From NCBI GenBank assembly GCA_045591565.1, contig JAZNTB010000080.1, positions 1 to 57,843 on the forward strand: DNA of 57,843 bases, in the 5' to 3' direction. Source of the DNA: UBA1738 sp045591565. Lineage in GTDB: Bacteria; Bacillota; Clostridia; UBA1381. Positions 52,442 to 57,843 of this stretch are shown piece after piece. The position numbers and the translations under genes are program-made. Numbering within the stretch: position 1 is the stretch's first letter; each line of letters opens with the position of its first letter. The notes beneath the pieces are model-generated. The model had not been told where the DNA came from and did no database searches. It saw only the letters and a program-made list of their open reading frames with translations.

Positions 52442-53806
52442 TTACATAGCGTTTGGAATTGACAGCCAGTTGTATCCGCTACCCAGCTTTCTAACATTCT
52501 TCTTCAGGAAGCCGTTTTCGTAACGCATCTTCATAATCTCGCCGTCCTTTGCATCGGCATCGCCCCAAATCTGAGCCTTGTTTCCGCAAAGTACCAACAT
52601 CTGTTCACCCTCATAGTCAAGGAACTTTCCGCTTGTCCACGCTCTTCCCTTGATTTCTGCTACGAGGTTCTTCTGGTCGTCATAAACCTCTACCTTGCCG
52701 TCAGCACTGTAGAAGAAATCTGTATATCCGTCACCGTTTAAGTCGATAGGTCTTATTATCTGAAGCGGTCTCGGGAAATCGTATTCAAGGCGCTCACCTG
52801 TCATAACATCGTAGATTATGAATTCTTGTGTACCCTTCTTTGCTCTTCTTCTGTGGGCAAAAGCAATCTTTTTATAATCATCTCTTAAGCGCGCAATCCA
52901 GCCCATATGCATATGAGCATCATCTACATAGTGACCCCATTCGTCGCTGTAAATATCTTCCCATACAATGTGTCCGTCATCAGCATCAAACATAACAACT
53001 CTCGGACAACCCTCATAATCACCGTTCTCTCTTAGTGTATACACATACATATGTCCCTCGTGCATAAACGGAAGAACAAAATCGGAATGTCCGTGGTATC
53101 TGTCGCCGTCGAAGCAGAAAAGTTCTTCTCCTGTGTCAATGTTTAAAACATGCTCGCCAAAGAAAATCTCCTCAATGCCATCCCCGTTGATATCAAGGAC
53201 GGTAAGAGTATGTGAGTTACAAGAGCCATCCTCAACAGGAATTGTCTTTTTCCAACGAAGCGAAAGGTCGGCATTGTATGCCTGAATATGTATATCCTTA
53301 TAGATACCCTGAGTCTTTAAAAGTATCGGCTCGCCGTTTGCATAGCCTGAACCAATCATAAATCTGTATGCGTGACCCATTCTGTCCCACTCGGTATTCT
53401 CCGCATCAAAATGTATCTTTTCCATATTTTCGCCTGTCCTTGAATCAATACGCTGGAGCTTCATATCTCTATGATTGAAATACCACGGTGACTCATTTGT
53501 CATGCACCATATTTCGTCACTTCCGTCGCTGTTTAAGTCAAACGCCAGAAATGGTGTGATCCATGTACTTGGCAAAACCGTTTTCGGCATCACCTTGTCC
53601 CAAAGTTTATTTCCATCCGCATCGAACATTGTAAGCTCAACTCTTTCAGTCGTGGTTTTCATTGTCGCCTCGCACGGGTCTATATTTCCCTCCTTTGATG
53701 TTACAAAGAGAAATCCCTTCTTGTCCTTCTCGATATTAAGCTCACAAGCACCGAAAAAATCCACTTCTTTGCCAATATCAAATTCCTTTAGCATTTCGAT
53801 TTTCAT
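52442..53806 (-). CDS. Cytosolic rhamnogalacturonan-lyase-like beta-propeller protein (VCBS/FG-GAP)
   Basis: 454-aa propeller with Asp-rich calcium loops FDLNSDGSDEIW, LDINGDGIEEIFFG and IDLNGDGYTDFFYS and repeated W/Y-K-K or LW blades. It resembles the catalytic propeller of PL11 rhamnogalacturonan lyases, but no signal peptide is present (MKIEMLKEFDIGKEV). As first gene of the GH105-kduI-kduD operon it could act on rhamnogalacturonan fragments in the cytosol. Start 53806 follows AAAAGGAGG by 7 bases. Whether it is a lyase or a non-catalytic relative cannot be told from sequence reading. Confidence 0.8.
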   Translation of the reverse strand: MKIEMLKEFDIGKEVDFFGACELNIEKDKKGFLFVTSKEGNIDPCEATMKTTTERVELTMFDADGNKLWDKVMPKTVLPSTWITPFLAFDLNSDGSDEIWCMTNESPWYFNHRDMKLQRIDSRTGENMEKIHFDAENTEWDRMGHAYRFMIGSGYANGEPILLKTQGIYKDIHIQAYNADLSLRWKKTIPVEDGSCNSHTLTVLDINGDGIEEIFFGEHVLNIDTGEELFCFDGDRYHGHSDFVLPFMHEGHMYVYTLRENGDYEGCPRVVMFDADDGHIVWEDIYSDEWGHYVDDAHMHMGWIARLRDDYKKIAFAHRRRAKKGTQEFIIYDVMTGERLEYDFPRPLQIIRPIDLNGDGYTDFFYSADGKVEVYDDQKNLVAEIKGRAWTSGKFLDYEGEQMLVLCGNKAQIWGDADAKDGEIMKMRYENGFLKKNVRKLGSGYNWLSIPNAM

Positions 53807-53821
53807 AATACGACCTCCTTT

Positions 53822-53837
53822 TAGAACTTTAGTTCTA
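53822..53837. promoter_or_regulatory. Operator-like palindrome of the pectin operon
   Basis: Perfect 7-2-7 palindrome TAGAACT tt AGTTCTA located just downstream of the expected transcription start (about +4 to +19). A repressor here would block the operon; the regulator is not in the window. Confidence 0.6.
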
Positions 53838-53847
53838 TATCTGTTTA

Positions 53848-53876
53848 ATTTTATCACGCAAAAATAATTGTGTCAA
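53848..53876 (-). promoter_or_regulatory. Sigma-A promoter of the pectin/uronate operon
   Basis: Minus strand TTGACA (53876-53871), 17 bp, TAAAAT (53853-53848), 42 bases before the first start codon and directly upstream of the palindrome. Confidence 0.85.
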
Positions 53877-53944
53877 TATTTGTTATTTGTTTATCAGAGC
53901 TTTATGTGTCCCTTTTCGCTCCGTTTGTGTATGCCAAAATCTAT

Positions 53945-54496
53945 CTATGCCTCAAAGTGCCTGATTATACTCATCACAGACGGAATTAATATAAGCTGCA
54001 GTATTATTCCCGGAATTGCATCCAAAAAACCCCCTGTAATAAATGCAGCGAAACCAAAGCTTTTTCCTCCAAGCCCTAAAAGAATTGTTTTTGCAACTCC
54101 CCAAGCAACCCGCCCTGCAAGCATCGATACAACCAGACACAAATATAAATATCACAAACCGGATTCCTTTCTGCGCAAATACATAAGCCCGATAACAAAT
54201 CCATATGTTGCAAGCTCAAGTGCCATCCAGACAGCATTTGGGTAAAGCGGCGGCACCGAAAAGATTGCAGCACGGAAAACTGGCAGCAATAATCCTACCG
54301 CAAACCCGTACTGCGGTCCGCAAATAAGTCCGCAAAGCATAACCGGAATGTGCATAGGAAGCAGGCTATCCCCTATTTCCTTGATTTGTGCAGTAAAAAG
54401 AGGCAGAATCGTCCCTATCGCCATAAACAACGCAGAAAGAAGCAGTTTTCTTTTGTTCGTACCTTCCAAATCATCCACCTTTTCCCTATTCAACAA
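53945..54496 (-). pseudogene. ECF transporter S component interrupted by an in-frame TGA
   Basis: Two pieces in the same frame, 54496-54152 (114 aa) and 54151-53945, are split only by one TGA at 54152-54154. Together they give about 183 residues, the normal size of a substrate-binding S component of energy-coupling-factor importers: hydrophobic helices LLLSALFMAIGTILPLF, MLCGLICGPQYGFAVGLLLPV, the family-typical MLAGRVAWGVAKTILLGLGG and a final LILIPSVMSIIRH. The vitamin or metal substrate is unknown. The start is uncertain (TTG 54496, or TTG 54469 with AAGGTGG upstream). A nonsense mutation is the simplest reading; readthrough or a sequencing error are alternatives. It overlaps the Dabb gene. 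Confidence 0.75.
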
Positions 54497-54779
54497 AATC
54501 CATGCACGCTCTTGTCTTTGTATAAGGTCTTACCTTTGTATCCGCCACCTTCACATGTGCCGGATGCGAGGCATATCCTTTAAGACTTTCCTCGCTGTCT
54601 AAAACCGAATAAAGCATGACATCAACATTCGAAGAATTAAGAGGATTTATCTCCACCTTCATCTCTAAAAGCCCCGGAACAACTCCTAAAAGTCCTTCCA
54701 GACTCTTTTTCATATCAAGCTTTATTTCGTCGTTATTATACTCTTCCTTAAGTGTCCATAAAATGATGTGTTTTACCAT
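54486..54779 (-). CDS. Dabb (stress-responsive A/B barrel) domain protein
   Basis: 97-aa ferredoxin-like dimeric barrel: opening MVKHIILWTLKEEY, central PGLLEMKVEIN and DVMLYSVLDSEESLKGYASH, closing PAHVKVADTKVRP. Dabb proteins bind or convert small molecules in varied pathways; no specific role is known. Start 54779 follows AAAGGA by 8 bases. It heads a two-gene operon with the broken ECF gene. Confidence 0.88.
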   Translation of the reverse strand: MVKHIILWTLKEEYNNDEIKLDMKKSLEGLLGVVPGLLEMKVEINPLNSSNVDVMLYSVLDSEESLKGYASHPAHVKVADTKVRPYTKTRACMDFVE

Positions 54780-54819
54780 AATTTCCATCCTTTCAGCTAA
54801 TCATATCTTTAATAATTAA

Positions 54820-54848
54820 ATTATAACAAACATACGCTTTCTTTTCAA
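54820..54848 (-). promoter_or_regulatory. Sigma-A promoter of the Dabb-ECF operon
   Basis: Minus strand TTGAAA (54848-54843), 17 bp, TATAAT (54825-54820), 41 bases before the start codon. Confidence 0.8.
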
Positions 54849-54925
54849 CCGACTTGTCATAGATTCCTTAAGAAAATTCTCCCGATAAGAGAGTGTCGGC
54901 GGTTTTGATGCTTTAGAAAAATACC

Positions 54926-54952
54926 AAAAAACCACCCTTTGGGTGGTTTTTT
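54926..54952. terminator. Terminator after the FAD/Rieske gene
   Basis: AAAAAACCACCC (54926-54937), TTT loop, GGGTGGTTTTTT (54941-54952). It lies about 70 bases after the stop at 55022 on the minus strand. Confidence 0.8.
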
Positions 54953-55021
54953 CGGTTGGGAAAGCAGAATTGGTTTAGACACCACATAAAAAATTAAACC
55001 AAAAACTTACTTTTGCTAATT

Positions 55022-56320
55022 TTATTTTTTCATATCCTCTGTAGCAGGGTTATTTATTATATTTCCATTCTTCTCAAATCTTGATCCGTGACACGGGCAA
55101 TCCCACGAATGTTCTTGCTTATTATATTTTAATGCACATCCCATATGAGGACATCTCGGCGTTGTGGGCCTGAGCAATCCTTTTACAGATTCAAATATAT
55201 TTACAGCAAGCTGAGGATGCCATATACTTCTTGATGGTGAATAGATATCTGCACATTCGCTTTTTCTTCCGCAGATCAAATCGGTCAGTATCATAGCAGA
55301 AAGCATCGAGGATGTCATCCCCCACTTATTAAACCCTGTCGCCACATACAAATCAGGTGTCGATTTGGAATATTTACCTATATACGGAACAGAGTCCAAT
55401 GTCATACAATCCTGGGTTGCCCATCTGGCAACCTTTTTCGCTTCAGGATAGTATTGTTGTGCAAATCTTTCCAGTTCTGTCCAGTTTCCTCCTTTGCCTC
55501 CAGTGCGGTGGCTTCCGCCACCAAGCAACATTAAATCATTGTAACTTCTGAATGATAGTCCTTCTTCGTCCTCATCAACATACATATCCTTGATATTTGT
55601 TGCATTTTTAAGTGCAACAACATAAGACCTGTGTTGATACATCTTCAGGAAATACCCGCCATGCTTATCGATTAACGGAAAATGTGTTGCCACAATAATT
55701 TTACTTGCAGTAATTTTTCCGTTGTTGGTGATTGCTGTATGCGGCGCCAATTCAACAACTTTGGTATTTTCGTATATTTTTAAATCATTTGCAATGGCAT
55801 AGGCAAATTTCAGTGGATGAAATTTTGCTTGATTTTCAATCTTCACTGCACCCGCAACATCAAAAGGCAATTCCGTGTCTGTGCAAAATTTAGCGTCACA
55901 GCCAATTTTGTTTAAAGCCATAACTTCTTTTTCGATTATATTTCTATCCTTCATTGAATAAACAAAGGAATTACACCATTCGAAATCATCATCCGATTTA
56001 GAAGCAAGTGTAGTTAGTTTGTGAAAAGCATCTTTTTGACTTATATAATAGTGTTGTGCTTTTTCAATACCATATTTTTCGATTAGCTTGTCATATATAA
56101 GGCCGTGTTGAAATGTTATTTTTGCTGTTGTATCATTTGTTATACCTGCGCATATTTTGTCTGCCTCGACCAATGCGCAATCCACACCAGCCTCCTTTAT
56201 CATATATGCACATAAAATACCGCACAAACCACCACCAATAATCAATACATCTGTTTTAATATCACTATTTAGCGGTTCAAATTGGTATTTTTTAACACCG
56301 TCATTCCATATAGATTTCAT
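55022..56320 (-). CDS. FAD-dependent oxidoreductase with C-terminal Rieske domain
   Basis: 432-aa protein: N-terminal DAO-type FAD domain (VLIIGGGLCGILCAYMIKE near residue 25; later ATGFNKWGMTSSMLSAMI) and a C-terminal Rieske [2Fe-2S] domain (about 370-425) with CPHMGC and CPCHGSRF, all four ligands present. Related proteins pair amine or glycine oxidase folds with a Rieske centre; substrate unknown. Start 56320 follows GAGGTGAGCC; the frame continues to 56473 through a region without ribosome binding site that includes the promoter. Single gene. Confidence 0.9.
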   Translation of the reverse strand: MKSIWNDGVKKYQFEPLNSDIKTDVLIIGGGLCGILCAYMIKEAGVDCALVEADKICAGITNDTTAKITFQHGLIYDKLIEKYGIEKAQHYYISQKDAFHKLTTLASKSDDDFEWCNSFVYSMKDRNIIEKEVMALNKIGCDAKFCTDTELPFDVAGAVKIENQAKFHPLKFAYAIANDLKIYENTKVVELAPHTAITNNGKITASKIIVATHFPLIDKHGGYFLKMYQHRSYVVALKNATNIKDMYVDEDEEGLSFRSYNDLMLLGGGSHRTGGKGGNWTELERFAQQYYPEAKKVARWATQDCMTLDSVPYIGKYSKSTPDLYVATGFNKWGMTSSMLSAMILTDLICGRKSECADIYSPSRSIWHPQLAVNIFESVKGLLRPTTPRCPHMGCALKYNKQEHSWDCPCHGSRFEKNGNIINNPATEDMKK

Positions 56321-56338
56321 AGGCTCACCTCTGTTGTT

Positions 56339-56344
56339 ATTATA
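56339..56344 (-). promoter_or_regulatory. -10 element of the FAD/Rieske gene
   Basis: Minus strand TATAAT (56344-56339), 18 bases before the start codon. No convincing -35 at the usual spacing. Confidence 0.45.
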
Positions 56345-56514
56345 TCTTATTTCAAGAGATGAATACCTTTGTTGAAAAGAAAGTCCGGTGCAAAAATACA
56401 AGTTTTGACCCCATATTGGTCTTGATGCCTGCCGACAGACAGAATCATCTTCCCTTCTTTGTCCACGCACCAAACGACCAACCTCGTGCCAGTTAACAGA
56501 TTTTCTTTAAATTG
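56345..56514. other. Intergenic stretch with degenerate repeats
   Basis: No gene with a ribosome binding site is seen. It holds ACAGACAGAATCAT (56435-56448) and CCAGTTAACAG (56489-56499), both also present at 57146-57159 and 57250-57260, and on the minus strand GGCATCAAGACC, similar to the core of the repeats near 38.9 and 39.8 kb. Confidence 0.4.
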
Positions 56515-56769
56515 CTAACTGTGGTTATTCTTAGATTTAATGTCTTCAAAAACAAAATAAAGTATCCTTAGTAGTTTATATACAAGTTTAAATGGCAGAA
56601 TGAAGTATCTGAATTTATGCATATAGTATGCCTTTCGCGTCATAACAATTACAGGTTTCCATTCTCCGCAATGCTCACATAAATCTAAATCTTTTGATAT
56701 GATATATTCTTTTCCACTGTCCTCGTTTTCATTTATTTTGTTCCAACATTCCAAGCAAAATTCAGCCAT
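56515..56769 (-). CDS. Small zinc-ribbon protein with a hydrophobic C-terminal half
   Basis: 84 aa with two CxxC pairs, FCLECWNK at the N-terminus and LCEHCGEW near residue 31, forming a likely zinc ribbon, then a basic/hydrophobic stretch (about 50-75) that could be an amphipathic or membrane helix. AGGGGAA lies 8 bases before ATG 56769. It is divergent from the XRE regulator and shares its intergenic operator, so the two may form a regulated pair. Family not recognised. Confidence 0.7.
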   Translation of the reverse strand: MAEFCLECWNKINENEDSGKEYIISKDLDLCEHCGEWKPVIVMTRKAYYMHKFRYFILPFKLVYKLLRILYFVFEDIKSKNNHS

Positions 56770-56798
56770 AACATATTCCCCTACCCAAAATTATATCA

Positions 56799-56836
56799 TC
56801 ACAAAACGAGATATATGTCAATATCTCATTTTGTGA
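56799..56836. promoter_or_regulatory. Large operator-like palindrome between the zinc-ribbon and XRE genes
   Basis: TCACAAAACGAGATAT (56799-56814) and ATATCTCATTTTGTGA (56821-56836) are inverted with a single mismatch over 16 bp, around a 6-base centre. It sits 30 bases before the zinc-ribbon start and just upstream of the XRE -10 (56842-56847), well placed for autoregulation by the XRE protein. Confidence 0.7.
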
Positions 56837-56841
56837 TTGTG

Positions 56842-56847
56842 TATAAT
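56842..56847 (+). promoter_or_regulatory. -10 element of the XRE gene
   Basis: TATAAT 24 bases before ATG 56871. Any -35 would fall inside the right arm or centre of the palindrome, consistent with repression. Confidence 0.55.
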
Positions 56848-56870
56848 AAATATTAAAAGGAGGGATTGAT

Positions 56871-57086
56871 ATGCGTATTAAAGATTTGCGTGAGGATGCC
56901 GATATTACTCAAAAAGAACTTGCAGATTATTTAAATATTAAGCAAAACACATATTCTCAATATGAAAACGGTCAGCGTCAACTCCCTCTTGATGCTCTGA
57001 TAAAACTGGCGAACTATTTCAACACATCTACTGATTATATTTTAGAGCTGACCAATATTCCAACTCCATATCCTAAAAATATGTAA
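56871..57086 (+). CDS. XRE-family helix-turn-helix regulator
   Basis: 71-aa protein that is almost only a Cro/CI-type helix-turn-helix: IKDLREDADITQKELADYL, then NIKQNTYSQYENGQRQLPLD, and the closing TSTDYILELT. Ribosome binding site AAAAGGAGGG before the ATG. Probably a repressor of itself and the divergent zinc-ribbon gene through the palindrome at 56799-56836. No toxin partner follows, so a toxin-antitoxin role is not supported. Confidence 0.92.
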   Translation: MRIKDLREDADITQKELADYLNIKQNTYSQYENGQRQLPLDALIKLANYFNTSTDYILELTNIPTPYPKNM

Positions 57087-57114
57087 GAGATGCTTTCAAG
57101 CATCTCATTTTTTG
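57087..57114 (+). terminator. Terminator of the XRE gene
   Basis: GAGATGCTT / AAGCATCTC (57087-57095 with 57098-57106) followed by ATTTTTTG, directly after the stop codon. Confidence 0.8.
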
Positions 57115-57321
57115 TTCGTTTTTGAGGGACTACCAACGACAACAACAGACAGAATCATAGTCGCATAATTTCACTACCGTTCATTCTGCTCCTTGCTTCT
57201 TCAGAACTCACACTCCCTGTATCTGCCACAGGCAGCGGTCGTGTTCTTTCCAGTTAACAGCCGTCTCTTGTGGCTGGTAATCGTGGTGGCGAGGGTTAGA
57301 GCAGAGTATGATAAGCAAAAC
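57115..57321. other. Intergenic stretch without a gene
   Basis: No supported reading frame. It carries second copies of ACAGACAGAATCAT (57146-57159) and CCAGTTAACAG (57250-57260), also found upstream of the FAD/Rieske gene. The open frames across it are antisense to or overlap the tRNA. Confidence 0.4.
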
Positions 57322-57348
57322 AAAAAGGACACCTTTGGTGTCCTTTTC
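57322..57348 (-). terminator. Terminator of the rRNA-tRNA operon
   Basis: Minus strand AAAAGGACACC, 3-base loop, GGTGTCCTTTT and a T-run, 5 bases after the tRNA CCA end. Confidence 0.85.
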
Positions 57349-57352
57349 GTTT

Positions 57353-57428
57353 TGGCTCCCCGTGCTGGGCTCGAACCAGCGACAACGCGGTTAACAGCCG
57401 CGTGCTCTGCCAACTGAGCTAACGAGGA
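57353..57428 (-). tRNA. tRNA-Asn (anticodon GTT)
   Basis: 76 nt with encoded CCA. Acceptor stem TCCTCGT/ACGGGGA (one T-G pair), D arm GCTCAGTTGGCAGAGC, anticodon stem CGCGG with loop CTGTTAA giving GTT, and T arm GCTGGTTCGAGCCCAGC. It follows 5S rRNA in the operon. Confidence 0.97.
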
Positions 57429-57439
57429 ATATATAGGCC

Positions 57440-57465
57440 AAGAATCCGAATTGCTTCGGATTCTT
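57440..57465. other. Hairpin between 5S rRNA and tRNA-Asn
   Basis: Perfect 11-bp stem AAGAATCCGAA / TTCGGATTCTT around TTGC, lying in the spacer. Probably an RNA processing hairpin; no T-run follows on the minus strand. Confidence 0.55.
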
Positions 57466-57467
57466 GG

Positions 57468-57584
57468 TTCCGGCAACTATCTACTTTCCCAGGCAGTCAC
57501 CCACCAAGTATCATCGACGTTAAAGAGCTTAACTTCCGTGTTCGGGATGGGAACAGGTGATCCCCTTTGCTATTGCCACCGGAA
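57468..57584 (-). rRNA. rrf: 5S ribosomal RNA
   Basis: 117 nt. On the minus strand it opens TTCCGGTGGCAATAGC and closes with GTTGCCGGAA, pairing end to end, with the conserved CCCATCCCGAACACGGAAGT in loop B/C and CTGGGAAAGTAG near the 3' side. Confidence 0.96.
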
Positions 57585-57670
57585 ATATTGTACATGCTTT
57601 TGGCATGACGTTATCTTCTTTTAGTTCCTTGACAGCTAAAGATTACTTACTCACCAACAACTCTATGCTT

Positions 57671-57843
57671 TGATCAAGCCCTCGTCCTATTAGTATCGGT
57701 CAGCTAAAAACATTACTGCTCTTTCACCTCCGACCTATCAACCTGGTAGACTTCCAGGGGACTTACTTGCTTACGCAATGGGATATCTTTTCTTGAGGTC
57801 GGTTTCACGCTTAGATGCCTTCAGCGTTTATCCGATCCATACT
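57671..57843 (-). rRNA. rrl: 23S ribosomal RNA, 3' end (partial)
   Basis: The minus strand from the right edge holds conserved 23S 3' sequence (GGATAAACGCTGAAGGCATC, AGCGTGAAACCGACCTCAAG and ACTAATAGGACGAGGGCTTG). The 5' part lies beyond the window. The exact 3' end near 57671 is approximate. Confidence 0.95.

Noticed and set aside
54143..54160. Selenocysteine insertion at the TGA in the ECF gene
   Set aside because: No bacterial SECIS-like hairpin follows the TGA, and ECF S components are not known selenoproteins.
57201..57476. Minus-strand open frame over tRNA-Asn
   Set aside because: It reads through a complete tRNA gene and its terminator, so it is not coding.

Overview
The window is bacterial chromosome from a low-to-mid GC Bacillota, most likely class Clostridia. 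Reasons: strong AGGAGG-type ribosome binding sites, sigma-A promoters with 17-bp spacers, an IspH-ribosomal protein S1 fusion gene, RemA, GerMN and PrkC/PrpC genes, and the gene order yicC-remA-gmk-rpoZ-priA-def-fmt-(zinc peptidase)-rsmB-rlmN-prpC-prkC-rsgA-rpe-thiN. Genus cannot be fixed from the sequence alone. Most genes lie on the minus strand, and an rRNA operon end (23S-5S-tRNA-Asn, minus strand) closes the right edge. LAYOUT. 1-2.1 kb: 3' end of an unknown plus-strand gene, then rpsB-tsf under a perfect TTGACA-17-TATAAT promoter. 2.1-5.6 kb: an envelope-signalling operon (OmpR-type response regulator, WalK/ResE-like kinase, double-GerMN protein) followed upstream by a ComEA-like DNA-binding membrane protein. 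5.6-7.3 kb: a plus-strand penicillin-binding-protein-like (peptidase S11) gene whose SxxK catalytic motif is gone. 7.3-17.1 kb: long minus operon uvrC-pgeF-oligopeptide-binding lipoprotein-RpiR regulator-BaiN-like flavoprotein-cmk-plsC-ispH/rpsA. 17.1-18.7 kb: ptsH (HPr) and recA with their own promoters. 18.7-34.6 kb: a very long housekeeping operon from yicC through thiI, read leftward from an extended -10 promoter. 34.7-36.5 kb: divergent rqcH. 36.5-40.4 kb: an accessory patch with a cytosolic-looking beta-propeller carrying an SLH-like tail, a membrane protein, a BRO-N/DinD-like protein, a small membrane protein with a frameshifted start, a shared promoter-like repeat and a MITE-like palindromic element. 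40.5-43.9 kb: a TepA/ClpP-like protease and a Cu(I) P-type ATPase that carries a CopZ-like domain at its C-terminus behind an internal ribosome binding site, followed by tandem repeats. 43.9-46.6 kb: amino-acid ABC transporter. 46.7-48.5 kb: nrdR-mnmE. 48.6-53.9 kb: a pectin/rhamnogalacturonan catabolic operon (propeller protein, GH105 hydrolase, sugar isomerase-like protein, kduI, kduD). 53.9-57.1 kb: an ECF transporter S gene split by an in-frame TGA, a Dabb-domain protein, an FAD/Rieske oxidoreductase, a small zinc-ribbon protein and a divergent XRE regulator with a large operator-like palindrome. HOW IT WORKS TOGETHER. The bulk is translation, tRNA/rRNA modification, cell-wall signalling and DNA repair. 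The most informative accessory system is the uronate operon: GH105 would release unsaturated galacturonate from oligosaccharides inside the cell, and KduI then KduD would convert it toward 2-keto-3-deoxygluconate. No transporter, KdgK or KdgA for it is in the window. The strongest candidates for something unusual are the copA/copZ gene-within-gene arrangement, the catalytically dead S11 protein next to the WalRK-like operon, and the two signal-peptide-less propeller proteins.
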